Assembly: GCF_001562415.1 (NCBI RefSeq)
Contig: NZ_LOEE01000019.1
Coordinates: 62,001-126,000, forward strand
Direction: 5' to 3'
DNA from: Thermotalea metallivorans
GTDB lineage: Bacteria; Bacillota; Clostridia; Peptostreptococcales; Thermotaleaceae
Length of the DNA: 64,000 nucleotides
The notes below the pieces were generated by a model, which saw only the letters and a list, made by a program, of their open reading frames with translations, did not search any database and was not told the origin of the DNA. Below are positions 53,163-63,096 of the stretch, one piece after another. The first letter of the stretch is position 1. The number at the start of each line of letters is the position of its first letter. Both the position numbers and the translations under genes were made by a program.

Positions 53163-55712
53163 TTATCCGGTTGTATAGCTATCCACATGCCAACTGCCAT
53201 CATCACCTTTAATAAGCACAACATAGAAACTGGTTTGGGTTGCTGGATATTGGGCAGATGTTTTTACAGTTTCCATATCAACTGATACATTAAATACTAA
53301 AACCGGTTCAGAATTTTCTACCCCTAAAAAACGCGGATCTCTTATTAATTCTATTTGTTTTGCTTTAGCCCATTTCATACCCCACACGTCGCCATCATGA
53401 ACAAGATTACGGTTATGGTTTTCTGTCGCAAGGGTGCGCATTTTATCATAATCAGCTTCCCCAAAAGCGTCGAAATACTCTTTTACTACTTGAAGAGCCT
53501 TTTGCTCTTCATCCGTCATTGCGTCAGGCATGGGAATAAAGATGTTTTCCTTTCTCACCCAGCCGTTTACCGGACCATAGGTAGAAATCAACACCCATCC
53601 GTTTCGTTCTTTTTCAATATTAACAAGCAGCTCTGTGTTTTTTGTTCCGTAATCATCCAGTTGCCGCGCTTTGAGAGAAGGTTCTTCATAGATAGCCGTT
53701 CCCTTTCTCAAATAAGCCTGGTTAAAATAAACTCCCTCTTTTGCCGGAACATAATCGCTGTTTTTTATCCACCCTGTCTTGCCAACATTTATGTCAATAA
53801 CTCTGATAGTCACGCACGTCTTATCCTCATCTCTTTTCAATACCTGCACCAAATTGCCTTTGTACAGCGTCACCGTTCCCACTTTTACCTCATCCGCCGT
53901 AATGATTCCTAAATTGTATTCCGTGTGTCTTTGCTCATCAATTAAATTGCCTGCTTCGATCCAGAATTCCCCCTGTACATTGTCAGCAAAGCAAAGAAAC
54001 CAATTCCCATATCTGCCTCTTGCCACAACAATATCGCCGTACTTCAAATTCCCTACGCTTTTGTAATTTTCGCCGGGACCTTCTTTAATCAAGCAATCAT
54101 GAATTACAACAGTTTCAAGCCAATATTCCTGCACTTTGCTTTTGTCAAACAGGGTGTTTGAATCCTTTTCTTCTTCTTGCCAGGATACGGTTTCATTCTC
54201 CGCTTTTATAAAATTATATTCTGAACAAGCGCTTTCATTTATAAGATCGCTTTGCAACTCTCCCTTGCTGTTATATACTTCTATATTTCGAATATTTGAA
54301 AGAGTATCAACTACAACAATATATCCTTTATCCATAGAAACCTGTTCCCTGACATAAGTTCCGTCCTCAAACGTAATCTTAATGAAGTCAATTTGCACAT
54401 CTGTTACGAGGTCTGTTTGAGGATTCCATTTCTTGTTTTTAAAATTCCCGTAAACTATACTTTTCCCCTGATACTTTACAACATTTGCCGAGAAACAAGG
54501 ACTTATAGGTATATCCCCTGGAGCCTTAGCCACTATATTAAAACTGCTATCTGCTAAAAATAAAACAGAAAAGCTCTCGCCTTCTCCTCTATATTTTTGA
54601 GTTAATACCAGGTAACTACTGCCAAATTTTTTTATATTATAAATCTTAAGAGTTCCCTTGTTGGCCGGATCAGCCTTCATGTAGTATTCACTGACAACAT
54701 CTGCAAGTTTTCTTTTGTCTTCCTCTGAAATTGTTCCTCCTTTAGGAGGATTTGCGGCAAAAGCAATCGCAGCCCCGCAAACAGCCACAACCGCAACCAT
54801 TATGACCCAAAATGCAGGTTTCTTAAAATTGAGTATATTTTTTATTCTGGTTTTTACATGGCTCTCGCCGAATGCTAAAGGATTCGCCGCCAAAAGTCCT
54901 TTTCTTTTCACCGCCAGCGACAGGAGCGATCCTGAATAGCCGCCCTTTGCGCTGTCACCCAGCTTATGCAGCACGCTCTCATCGCAGGACATCTCCATGT
55001 CCCGGCTCATGAGCGCAAAACACAGCCACATAAGCGGATTGAACCAGTGAAGGATGAGCGCAAGAAAAGCAAGCGGCTTTATCAGATAATCCTTCCTGCG
55101 AATATGTGTACGCTCGTGTTCCAGTATGTAAGAAAGGTTGGCATCCCCAATATTTGCGGGCACATAGATTTTCGGACGGATAAAGCCGCATACGAAGGCT
55201 GTGCCGATGGCATCGGTTTCAAAGACATTGCCATCCACGCGGGTCGCGGTCTGAAGCTTTCCTTTGATTTTTACATAAGAAACAATGCTGTATACCAGCA
55301 GGGCAATAACGCCAGAAATCCAAATAAGGCTCAAAACAGCCATCCATATCTGCATGGGATTCACGCTTGCCGTCGGAATGGCCGGAGGCAGAGAAGCATT
55401 CACCGCGCTGTCAATGCTGCCAATACCAGACTGAATCGCAGGTGTCTGCATCAACCCTATATTCTGCGGTACAAACTCAGATACTCCGATTCCTTGCTTC
55501 GCATTCAGGTTTATCAGATTGAAAAAGCTAAAAGCCGAATCAAAAGAAAATGGGCATACAAGACGGAAAAGCACAGGAGCCCAAAGAATATAGGAAAAGA
55601 CCTTTGGTGCTTTTTTTAACAACAGGCGGACAAGAATAACGCCAATAGCCACATATGAAGCGGTGATGCTCATGTTCAAAATATTTATAAATAAATCTTG
55701 CAGCAAGCTCAT
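53163..55712 (-). CDS. BlaR1/M56 sensor metallopeptidase with SH3 and DUF4829-like C-terminus
   Basis: Residues 1-300 form the M56 membrane peptidase: several membrane segments and zinc site LEHERTHIRRKDYL (HExxH). A further membrane helix lies at about 303-325. Outside are a middle beta domain, two or three SH3-like domains (GPGENYKSVGNLKYGD, GKTGWIKNSDYV, NGWVRKENIF) and a C-terminal DUF4829-like domain (VVKEYFDAFGEADYDKMRTLA). Classic BlaR1 ends in a beta-lactam-binding domain; here wall- or ligand-binding modules replace it. It overlaps the BlaI gene by four bases, so signal reception should lead to cleavage of that repressor. 849 residues. Confidence 0.9.
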   Translation of the reverse strand: MSLLQDLFINILNMSITASYVAIGVILVRLLLKKAPKVFSYILWAPVLFRLVCPFSFDSAFSFFNLINLNAKQGIGVSEFVPQNIGLMQTPAIQSGIGSIDSAVNASLPPAIPTASVNPMQIWMAVLSLIWISGVIALLVYSIVSYVKIKGKLQTATRVDGNVFETDAIGTAFVCGFIRPKIYVPANIGDANLSYILEHERTHIRRKDYLIKPLAFLALILHWFNPLMWLCFALMSRDMEMSCDESVLHKLGDSAKGGYSGSLLSLAVKRKGLLAANPLAFGESHVKTRIKNILNFKKPAFWVIMVAVVAVCGAAIAFAANPPKGGTISEEDKRKLADVVSEYYMKADPANKGTLKIYNIKKFGSSYLVLTQKYRGEGESFSVLFLADSSFNIVAKAPGDIPISPCFSANVVKYQGKSIVYGNFKNKKWNPQTDLVTDVQIDFIKITFEDGTYVREQVSMDKGYIVVVDTLSNIRNIEVYNSKGELQSDLINESACSEYNFIKAENETVSWQEEEKDSNTLFDKSKVQEYWLETVVIHDCLIKEGPGENYKSVGNLKYGDIVVARGRYGNWFLCFADNVQGEFWIEAGNLIDEQRHTEYNLGIITADEVKVGTVTLYKGNLVQVLKRDEDKTCVTIRVIDINVGKTGWIKNSDYVPAKEGVYFNQAYLRKGTAIYEEPSLKARQLDDYGTKNTELLVNIEKERNGWVLISTYGPVNGWVRKENIFIPMPDAMTDEEQKALQVVKEYFDAFGEADYDKMRTLATENHNRNLVHDGDVWGMKWAKAKQIELIRDPRFLGVENSEPVLVFNVSVDMETVKTSAQYPATQTSFYVVLIKGDDGSWHVDSYTTG

Positions 55713-56068
55713 TTCACCGCCTCCTCTATAATCCGCTTCAGTTCCTCGGCCTCCTGTTCAGAAAGCGTACGGCCGCTCAGGAAGGCAGTCAGAAATTTCG
55801 GCAGCGAACCGTCAAATGTTTTTTCCAACACAGTTCTGCTTTCATATCTCTGCACATCTTCACGCTTAACCAATGAAGTAACGGTCGCATCCCTGTTTCG
55901 CAGGATACCGCGTTCACAAAGCTTTTTTAAAACAGTGTAGGTGGTTGACTTTTTCCAGCCGAGCTTATCCGCACATAGCTTTACAAGCTCAGTGGAATTG
56001 ATTGGCTCGTTGTCCCAGATTATACTGACAAATTTATATTCCGCATCAAACAGCTTATATTTCTCCAT
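55709..56068 (-). CDS. BlaI/MecI-family repressor
   Basis: Winged-helix repressor of 119 residues: STTYTVLKKLCERGIL and the C-terminal dimer and cleavage region (LSEQEAEELKRIIEEA). GGGAGG site. Operon partner of the M56 sensor; probably binds the palindrome at 56095-56115. Confidence 0.92.
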   Translation of the reverse strand: MEKYKLFDAEYKFVSIIWDNEPINSTELVKLCADKLGWKKSTTYTVLKKLCERGILRNRDATVTSLVKREDVQRYESRTVLEKTFDGSLPKFLTAFLSGRTLSEQEAEELKRIIEEAVK

Positions 56069-56094
56069 GCTATTGCCTCCCTGGGTTTATTTTA

Positions 56095-56137
56095 ATAGAC
56101 CTAATTAAAGTCTATCGCGTTCGACCCAATATGTCAA
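56095..56137 (-). promoter_or_regulatory. blaI promoter with overlapping operator
   Basis: On the minus strand TTGACA (56132-56137), 17 bases, TAGACT (56109-56114). The -10 box lies in an inverted repeat, ATAGAC-9-GTCTAT (56095-56115), so repressor binding would block the polymerase. Confidence 0.75.
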
Positions 56138-56342
56138 TGGCAAAATATGAATTAAATTGCATTTTTGCAGATCATATTGATTTTGTTAAAGCACAAAAAG
56201 ATTCAAGTTATAGACATGTTCCCGCGAACATATCAAACTATTGCAAATTACGTCTTTTTCGTCAACACAACTCTGCCCGCCAAAGACCGCCCCGAAAGGC
56301 GGTAGATATGTTCCCTTGCACAGTCACACAAACAAAAAAACA

Positions 56343-56408
56343 GGGTTTTCCTGTATCCTGACCACCCGCCTGCACTCTTTCGGCAGGTGGCAAAATACCG
56401 GAAAACCC
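56343..56408 (-). terminator. long hairpin downstream of the CPCC gene
   Basis: GGGTTTTCC and GGAAAACCC enclose a further stem; on the minus strand TGTTTTTTTG follows. Terminator of the restriction cluster transcript. Confidence 0.7.
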
Positions 56409-56621
56409 AGTATTCAAGCCATTTTTCAAGCATCTATTTGTTTTTTACATTTGTCATCAATACCACGCACTCCACGTGCGTTGGGGCAAAGGTGCAAGGG
56501 CGGATGGGTATAACTTTTTTATTTCTACACTCTGCAGTAATAAAAAATCAATCTTTTATGTACAACCCGTACGTTGTAAAGATATTACTTCTTGCCTAAA
56601 CGAGTATCGTTCGGCGACATC

Positions 56622-56876
56622 TTACTTCGGGCCGGTCAGTTCATCTTCAGTCGGTTTCCTTGCATACTGAACTAATTCAACGCGACATGCACCATATTTT
56701 TTGTAATTTTCTCTTGCCTGTAACAGCGTTAAGCTGCGATTTTCGTCACTTGGCTCATTTTCGCTTGAAATGAATACGTCATTTTCCCAATAGCAAACAG
56801 GGCAAATAAATGCTACCGCAGCTTCCGGTTCAACGGGCAGAGTATAATTACCGCAGCATAAACATTTATATTTCAT
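56622..56876 (-). CDS. CPCC-family cysteine-rich protein
   Basis: 84 residues with zinc-ribbon Cys pairs YKCLCCGNYTL and ICPVCYWEND, and NYKKYGACR; matches the Cys_rich_CPCC family. Overlaps the preceding gene by ATGA, so it belongs to the restriction cluster. Role unknown; such proteins often occur in toxin immunity or defence neighbourhoods. Confidence 0.85.
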   Translation of the reverse strand: MKYKCLCCGNYTLPVEPEAAVAFICPVCYWENDVFISSENEPSDENRSLTLLQARENYKKYGACRVELVQYARKPTEDELTGPK

Positions 56877-57487
56877 AATATACTCGCATCCCTAATCGTT
56901 TTATATAGCACTGCATAATCGCATTTTTTAGCTCCTATATCTAAAAGGCTATTAAGCGTTATTGTTTTTTGTTCAGGAACCGTTTTGTTTAAAACAGCTG
57001 TTGGTAAAACATAAAATTCCCATTGTGACAGGTCAAGCGGATCAAGGGTATCTTGGTCTATGTGTTTTAGCAAGCAAAATACATAGACATCGGATTGATG
57101 CTTTTTCTCTGCATCAAATTTATTGCTGACGCTGTCCCAGCCGTAGGTAGGCTGAATGCCAAAGCTGATTTTTGAAAGACTTTGCTGTTCCCAAGACTGA
57201 AGATAAGCGGAAGATTTTACTTCTACGCGAATGCCCTCCTTGGAAAGCAAATCATATTTGTCCCATGACACACTAATACCCTCTGTAATGCCAAGGGCCA
57301 TGGCGACTATGAATTCGGCCAGTCTGCCTCTTTCGGTATTGCCAACAAGATCAGAGTACGCCCAGGCCCAAAAATCTCTAAGCGTGTAGGCATCATCGCC
57401 TGCATTCAAGAATTGTTCGTCGCCCGACTTTTTCTTTATTTCAACGGCAGGGTATTTACATCTGTCTTCAATAGATTTCTTTCCCAT
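56873..57487 (-). CDS. PD-(D/E)XK nuclease-like protein
   Basis: 204 residues, GAGGG site. A conserved block GRLAEFIVAMAL, WDKYDLLSKEGIRVEVKSSA gives Glu, Asp and ExK in the order of a restriction-type nuclease core. In such a fold Asp of KYD and Glu/Lys of EVK would bind metal. It lies between the res subunit cluster and the CPCC gene; it may be an effector or a second endonuclease. Family not identified. Confidence 0.7.
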   Translation of the reverse strand: MGKKSIEDRCKYPAVEIKKKSGDEQFLNAGDDAYTLRDFWAWAYSDLVGNTERGRLAEFIVAMALGITEGISVSWDKYDLLSKEGIRVEVKSSAYLQSWEQQSLSKISFGIQPTYGWDSVSNKFDAEKKHQSDVYVFCLLKHIDQDTLDPLDLSQWEFYVLPTAVLNKTVPEQKTITLNSLLDIGAKKCDYAVLYKTIRDASIL

Positions 57488-57511
57488 ATTTTTCCCTCTA
57501 TGATATCTTCT

Positions 57512-57847
57512 TTACATAAAATTCTTCCGGTACCACTCATGCAGATCCTCAGTGGTTTGTATAATTTTCGCTATCGTTGCGCCATCATAAATAAATTTAT
57601 AATATTTATCTCGGAAGTCATCAATTGTACATATTTTAAAATGCCATTCTCCGGCAAAAGTATGGTCGGAAATCCAAGTAAAACCGTCTTTGGTCTCTGT
57701 ACCGAGCTTGCCTTCAATTTCGTGCCCCCTGTCTGGAGGGGACAAGAAGCGCAGATTTCCTTTGTGAATATGCACATCCATAGCTAAATTCTGAAAGTCT
57801 TCTTCATTTGGGAATTTCACGGCATAAACAGCGCGTCGGTCAATCAA
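57512..57847 (-). CDS. conserved-looking protein of the restriction cluster, unrecognised
   Basis: 111 residues from TTG at 57847, eight bases from a GGAG. Contains FAGEWHFKICTIDDFRDKY and many aromatic residues; no membrane segment. Situated 23 bases after the res gene, in the same transcript. Confidence 0.65.
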   Translation of the reverse strand: MIDRRAVYAVKFPNEEDFQNLAMDVHIHKGNLRFLSPPDRGHEIEGKLGTETKDGFTWISDHTFAGEWHFKICTIDDFRDKYYKFIYDGATIAKIIQTTEDLHEWYRKNFM

Positions 57848-57870
57848 GCTATCATCTCCACTCCAAAGGG

Positions 57871-60372
57871 TTATTGTAAAACAGCATCGGTCTTGAATAA
57901 TTCATCTAAAGCATGGTTGTCCGCTATAGCACGCACTTTGTTTCTTGTGGAAGCTTTAGACATATCAAGCCTGTAATAATGCTCTGATCCGTCCGGGCCT
58001 CTCATTTTTCTTATAAGCTGTATCCTCCCGAATAACGCCCAGTGGCTTTCTGCGAATTTTGCCAATCCTTTTGCTTTTTCGCAGTTATCGCTCCGGCTGG
58101 GGTCGTGCGGTTCAAGAATATCAAAAATATATCCATGCCCATCCTTTCTGACAATAATTAGGTCAGGATACATAGGAGCTACTACACCGGCTTTTTCATA
58201 AGGTACTTCAAGGGACCATGATTTTCGGTCAAGATTTCTCAACCAGGCAACAGCCCCTCGGGCCAATTCTTCAGACAATACCTCGCGTTCCCAAGTGTTT
58301 AAGCTTATTTTAAACCGGCCGTTGTCATCAACAAACAGGTGCTTTTCGTAAGTGGCTGCATCTGCCGACAATGAAAAATCTATAACACTGGGAAGCTGCC
58401 ATGGAACAGCAACAGGTTTTTCGGACGAGAACAGCAGCTTGTCATATAAGCTTCTGCGGGCTTCCTTAAGCTGGGAAATAGCTCTCTTATTTGCTTCATA
58501 CAGATTGTCAAATTCATTGTCGGCAAATTCATTGAGCCTTTTCATGGCTTCAGCATCATTGACAAGGACAATCACTTCGACTTTAACTTCCACATGATCC
58601 CTGGCACTGTGTTTTATCCAATAAGCCATATGAAGCCCATCGCCAAGGATTTTCCCGGCCCGGTTAAACAAGTTGTTGATGTCAAATTCCGTAACAATAT
58701 ACTTGTTCGCTGATTCCATAACATAGGCGTTTTCACCAAAGTCAAAGGCCAAAGCTTTCATGTCAAATCCGGTTATTGCTTTTGCCTTTTCGTCAAAGGC
58801 TCCATCTGCTTTGAGCCGAGCAATTTCCTCATTCATTTTTTCAACAATGGCATTTTGAACGTTGCGCTGCGCGTCAAGAGCAATTGCATCCTGTGTAAGA
58901 GCGCGCGACAATGCCGACAGGCGTTTTAAGGGCTGCTGCTTTCTTGCGGCATCTATCTTATATGTAATCAGATTATTCATCGAAGAAAAAACATCTGCGA
59001 AATCGGAATTTCGCTTTAAGGAAACAAGCTCCTTTGAAGTACCCGTTTCGGCCGGTACAATATCTTCGCTTTTGTTTAGGGCCTCAATAACAGATGAAAC
59101 CGTTTCCTCATCGTAATAGGGCAGGAACAGGCTGACATTGTTGAGCTCCGCATCCGATTGTATCCTTCTTGCCAGCGGCGTCCTCACCATTCTGCCTAAA
59201 AGCTGGGCAATATATGTGTAATCCTGGGCGCTCCGGAAGGACATCATCACTTCAGCGCGAGGGCAGTCCCATCCTGTTGACAGGTTCATCTTAAAGAAAA
59301 CAACATTGATTTCTTCGTTTTCTTCTATGCGGGAGGCCTCCACACGCGGGATGTTGATCCCGCAAAGATTGATGGTATTCTGGTCATTGAAGGTGTGAAC
59401 GACTTCGCCATCAATCAGTTTTCTCCCCAGCGTTTCCTCAAGCATTGTCAAGCAAGCCTGCATATCGGTTCTGGTGTATGTGCTGTCGTTTCCGTCCTCA
59501 ACCTGGACTACTAAAATTGGTTTAACGAGCTTTTCATTCTCCTGCTCGCAGTAATTTTTCCAATGCTCTTTCTTTTGCAGCCAGTTTTCTATTGCGCCTT
59601 TAAACATGGTCATATCAGCATTGATTGCGATATCCGGATAATGGATGATGACCCGGTCTTTGAGGAGGCCAGATTCACGGACATCTTCGGGTTTAACAAT
59701 AACTTTATGTACTGTGGAGGATGTGTCCGCCAAAAGCTTTTGGAAGCGCTGCGGCGTAGCAGTGATGCCAATAACCAGCGGCATTTGGCAAAGCCCGTCT
59801 TCTGGGCTGCCTAATAAAAACTTCTGCATGATGGATTGTGCCGTGTTTTCAGCCCGGGGACTTGAGTACATTCCCCTATGCGCTTCATCAATAATAACAT
59901 AGAAGCTCTTGGGGCTGGCCTTAGCCGTATTGGTCAGCGTCTCCCAAATGGTATATTGGCGGGCATCAGACTTCTGTGTCAGCAATTTATCGGTGCCGAG
60001 CTTTTGCGTATTCAAGAAATAGATGTTTCCGCCCTCAAAGTATTTTGCGTCGTAGTTAGAATCAATGGTGACAAGCTGCCTCACTCTGATTTTATCCGAT
60101 TTGCTCTCGATTTTAAGGCGCGTCTGTTCATTCAATTCAGGCATATCGGACAGCCATATGATTACAGCGTCAGGCTGGCTTTCAAAGTCGGCGGAGCCAA
60201 AGAAAATATCTTCAAACAGGGAAGTCATGACGATTGTCTTGCCTGAGCCGGTCGGCGCAGAAAACGAAATCACCTGAGGATCGCCGTCATCCAATAATAA
60301 GTGTGCTTTGGCTATTTTCGATTTTAATTCTTCCAGGGCGTCTTCCTGGAAAGGGAAAAGCGTATCTCGCAT
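57871..60372 (-). CDS. Type III-like restriction helicase (Res)
   Basis: ATP-dependent translocase. Walker A APTGSGKT (about residue 40), DEAH in IIDEAHRG, motif III ITATP, motif VI LGRMVRTP. The C-terminal region has MYPDLIIVRKDGHGYIFDILEPHD, placed where the nuclease PD..ExK should be, but reading D-I-L-E in place of ExK. ATG at 60372 is eight bases from AGGAGG and inside the mod stop region. 834 residues. Operon partner of the methylase at 60375. Confidence 0.92.
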   Translation of the reverse strand: MRDTLFPFQEDALEELKSKIAKAHLLLDDGDPQVISFSAPTGSGKTIVMTSLFEDIFFGSADFESQPDAVIIWLSDMPELNEQTRLKIESKSDKIRVRQLVTIDSNYDAKYFEGGNIYFLNTQKLGTDKLLTQKSDARQYTIWETLTNTAKASPKSFYVIIDEAHRGMYSSPRAENTAQSIMQKFLLGSPEDGLCQMPLVIGITATPQRFQKLLADTSSTVHKVIVKPEDVRESGLLKDRVIIHYPDIAINADMTMFKGAIENWLQKKEHWKNYCEQENEKLVKPILVVQVEDGNDSTYTRTDMQACLTMLEETLGRKLIDGEVVHTFNDQNTINLCGINIPRVEASRIEENEEINVVFFKMNLSTGWDCPRAEVMMSFRSAQDYTYIAQLLGRMVRTPLARRIQSDAELNNVSLFLPYYDEETVSSVIEALNKSEDIVPAETGTSKELVSLKRNSDFADVFSSMNNLITYKIDAARKQQPLKRLSALSRALTQDAIALDAQRNVQNAIVEKMNEEIARLKADGAFDEKAKAITGFDMKALAFDFGENAYVMESANKYIVTEFDINNLFNRAGKILGDGLHMAYWIKHSARDHVEVKVEVIVLVNDAEAMKRLNEFADNEFDNLYEANKRAISQLKEARRSLYDKLLFSSEKPVAVPWQLPSVIDFSLSADAATYEKHLFVDDNGRFKISLNTWEREVLSEELARGAVAWLRNLDRKSWSLEVPYEKAGVVAPMYPDLIIVRKDGHGYIFDILEPHDPSRSDNCEKAKGLAKFAESHWALFGRIQLIRKMRGPDGSEHYYRLDMSKASTRNKVRAIADNHALDELFKTDAVLQ

Positions 60373-60374
60373 AA

Positions 60375-62672
60375 TCAAATCCTCCTGCCGTTAATAACGA
60401 AATTATCGATATAATCCCTGTAAAGCTGGGTAATATTCTCCACGTCAAATTGGGAGGCCATCTCCCTAAATGCTTCTTCAGAATTTGTGACGATAAATAC
60501 ATGAGATATATTTTTTCTTGCAGAAATTTGCTTAACAAATTCCGCAAAATGCGTTTCGTCAATAAGGACAGCAAAGTTGCTTGAAGCAGGGATGAGCATT
60601 GCCGGCAATTCCGCGTCTTGTTCCAACTCCGGACGTTCTCCCACGGCACCGGCTTTCAGCCAGAGCATTGGCAGGATCTCTCTAAACTGCTGCCCGAGCG
60701 CCACGCTGTTTTTATCCAAGAACCCAAGCTTAAAATACTCAACGTTTGCTTTAAAACCCTCGCTCATCGGCTTTTTAACATCTTCAAGCACGATAATGTT
60801 TCCAAGCAATTGTTCGATTCTTTCTTTTATTTCATTGAACAGCGCATTATTCCGCGTTACAATATAAAACTCTGAAATGTGATCCTGGTCTTCCAATGCG
60901 GACAGCCATTCCTCGTAAGCCGAATCATCGAAAAGGATAGAAGCAGGGTGTTTGTCTGAAACTATGTATTTAGAATCAGCTTTGACTAAAGATTGCGGCA
61001 ATTTGTCCTTCCCAAGCAGAGAAACCAGTTGCTTTTTGTTTTTAGCTGAGTTTAACGAGTTTATGTCAGTAAAACTAAGCTGTAAAAACTTGCGCTCTTT
61101 TTCTTTACTTACTTGTATAGCCGTGAAATAATCACCTTCAAGCTTTAAACCAGCACTGTTTATACCCAAAATTGAGTTTTTTGTTCTTGGCCATGTAATA
61201 GCCTGGCATATTCCCTCTTTTTCCCACTCCTTGTCACCGTTAACAAAGCCCTTCTTAATCAATTCTTTTGTAACATCTTCGGAAACTTCATTGTTTGTAA
61301 CCATGATGCATCTACGCCTGCCGTTATCCTCATAATTCAGCAGATTGACTGCATGCAAGGTGGTGCCGCTTCCGGCAAAGAAATCAAGAATCAAGGCATT
61401 CTTTTTGCCCCAAACAGCAAACCCTATAGCGTCTTTTACCGCATATAAGGATTTGGGGTAAGAGAACCCGCCTCCGATAATTGTTTTTATCATATTTGTT
61501 CCGTGAGCTTCGGCGTTATATAAAGGGTCTGTCCAAATTGTTTTTGGAGGTTCGCTTTCACGCCTTAAAATGATTTCTAATCTATCGCCGTTTTGTTCAA
61601 CAAACATTCTTTCGCGGACAGATTCTACGGTATCACGGCTATAACGCCATTTCTTTTCAATGTTGTTTCTATCAATAGGCCAGACCTCGATAATTCCATC
61701 TTCGCGATAAACAGTTTGTCCTGATGGGTGAAAATCATCTTCTGCAACCTCACCAAAACCAATAATATTATGGTTTTTATCCAATAAGATTGGATAAAAA
61801 CAGGTTGCCCCTTCATAGCGCCCAGACGTGCTGCCCCATCTGCGCAGATTATACACATCTCCACCTGTATGTTTTTTCCTGAAAATAGTACTGCTTTCCG
61901 TGATGGAGTATATTGCATATTCATGTGTGACAGAAAATTTATCACCCTGTGTTCCACCGGGATTATGCTGAATTGATACTGGGATGTGCTTTCTTTCCGG
62001 GAAAACATCATTTAAAAGCATCCACAAATGAGCATATTCATTATCATCAATTGTAGTAATAAGTACACCATCATCTCTTAGCAATCGCTTTGCAATCTTT
62101 AATCTTCTTTGCATCATGGAAAGCCATTTGCTGTGCCGCCAATTGTCGCTGCTGTCTACATAATCGTTGTTATACTTCCAGTCGCGGGCCCCTGTATTAT
62201 ATGGCGGGTCGATATAAATACAGTCTACCTGCTTGGGATAGAGGTATTCCAGTAACTGGAGCGCATGGTAATTATCCGCTTCAATTAACGTGTGCCAAAG
62301 CGAATCGTCGTCTGCATTTTTTACTTTGTCCATCGGGATTAATGTTGGAAAGATCGGTTCGCCAAATTGAGCTATGACAACCAATTCGCCAACGGGAATA
62401 TCCGTATTTTCACCGTTGGCTTTGTTTATACATGTAGCACGGCCATCTTCAATGTTTGCAACAAAGTAGATGTCGTTTATTTTTTTGCCTTTTCTGGCAA
62501 CAATACTCCCTTTTTTTATGCTCGCACCGTATATTGGTGTGCATTCAGGTAAGTGTTCCTCAAAAACAAGGCCGAACTTTTTATTGTTGTTAATCCGTTC
62601 AACTTCTTGTGTCAATCTATCTCTAAGAGTTTTATCTTCAATTTGCTTTATTAGATCATTGATTGCAGCCAT
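60375..62672 (-). CDS. Type III-like DNA methyltransferase (Mod)
   Basis: Beta-class N6-adenine methylase order: YIDPPYNTG (about residue 155) before DFFAGSGTTLHAV (about 410), with the target recognition region between. The last 250 residues form an added domain with no catalytic motif. GGGGGAT site before the ATG at 62672. 765 residues. Together with res it should modify and restrict an asymmetric site that cannot be deduced. Confidence 0.93.
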   Translation of the reverse strand: MAAINDLIKQIEDKTLRDRLTQEVERINNNKKFGLVFEEHLPECTPIYGASIKKGSIVARKGKKINDIYFVANIEDGRATCINKANGENTDIPVGELVVIAQFGEPIFPTLIPMDKVKNADDDSLWHTLIEADNYHALQLLEYLYPKQVDCIYIDPPYNTGARDWKYNNDYVDSSDNWRHSKWLSMMQRRLKIAKRLLRDDGVLITTIDDNEYAHLWMLLNDVFPERKHIPVSIQHNPGGTQGDKFSVTHEYAIYSITESSTIFRKKHTGGDVYNLRRWGSTSGRYEGATCFYPILLDKNHNIIGFGEVAEDDFHPSGQTVYREDGIIEVWPIDRNNIEKKWRYSRDTVESVRERMFVEQNGDRLEIILRRESEPPKTIWTDPLYNAEAHGTNMIKTIIGGGFSYPKSLYAVKDAIGFAVWGKKNALILDFFAGSGTTLHAVNLLNYEDNGRRRCIMVTNNEVSEDVTKELIKKGFVNGDKEWEKEGICQAITWPRTKNSILGINSAGLKLEGDYFTAIQVSKEKERKFLQLSFTDINSLNSAKNKKQLVSLLGKDKLPQSLVKADSKYIVSDKHPASILFDDSAYEEWLSALEDQDHISEFYIVTRNNALFNEIKERIEQLLGNIIVLEDVKKPMSEGFKANVEYFKLGFLDKNSVALGQQFREILPMLWLKAGAVGERPELEQDAELPAMLIPASSNFAVLIDETHFAEFVKQISARKNISHVFIVTNSEEAFREMASQFDVENITQLYRDYIDNFVINGRRI

Positions 62673-62728
62673 CTTTTATCCCCCACAGTGAATATTAGCG
62701 TGATTGCCGTGTGTCCCTTGAAACAGGC

Positions 62729-62944
62729 TTAATGCGTTTTTGTATCGTCAACAATCTCCATAATATCTGAAATATCACAGTTTAAAGCTTTGCAAATCTT
62801 CACAAGTACATCCGTTGTTACATTTTCATTTTTACCTAATTTGGCTATGGACGTTTGGCTGATTCCGGCTGCTGCACGCAAATCCTTTTTCTTCATATCT
62901 TTATCAATCAACAGCTTCCAAAGCTTTTTGTAACTGACGGCCAT
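62729..62944 (-). CDS. XRE-family regulator
   Basis: 71 residues, one helix-turn-helix domain (KKDLRAAAGISQTSIAKLGKNENV). GAGGTG site. Head of the restriction transcript; probable controller protein delaying restriction, as C proteins do, though the classical C-box is not evident. Confidence 0.9.
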   Translation of the reverse strand: MAVSYKKLWKLLIDKDMKKKDLRAAAGISQTSIAKLGKNENVTTDVLVKICKALNCDISDIMEIVDDTKTH

Positions 62945-62985
62945 AAATTGTCACCTCGCATGATTTTTCATAAAATTTATTTAAT

Positions 62986-63014
62986 ATTATATCATGCAAA
63001 TAGCTGTATAGCAA
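62986..63014 (-). promoter_or_regulatory. promoter of the restriction cluster
   Basis: On the minus strand TTGCTA (63009-63014), 17 bases, TATAAT (62986-62991). TTTAATATT beside it recurs in the divergent promoter. Confidence 0.65.
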
Positions 63015-63096
63015 TAATAATAACCGAGAACGCGTAGCTTTACTCTGAATACAGGATATTTACAATTAACAAATATAAAATAACTATGAATTATAC

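Larger units (their letters stand above)
56069..56621. other. interval with blaI promoter and long hairpin, no gene
   Basis: Contains the promoter/operator at 56095-56137, a small CCGCC/GGCGG hairpin near 56287, a long hairpin at 56343-56408 and an inverted pair CCACGCAC / GTGCGTTGG near 56463. Open frames across these are unconvincing. Confidence 0.6.

Noticed and set aside
54966-55619. A 217-residue plus-strand frame
   Set aside because: It lies wholly inside and opposite to the M56 sensor gene, whose domains are unmistakable.
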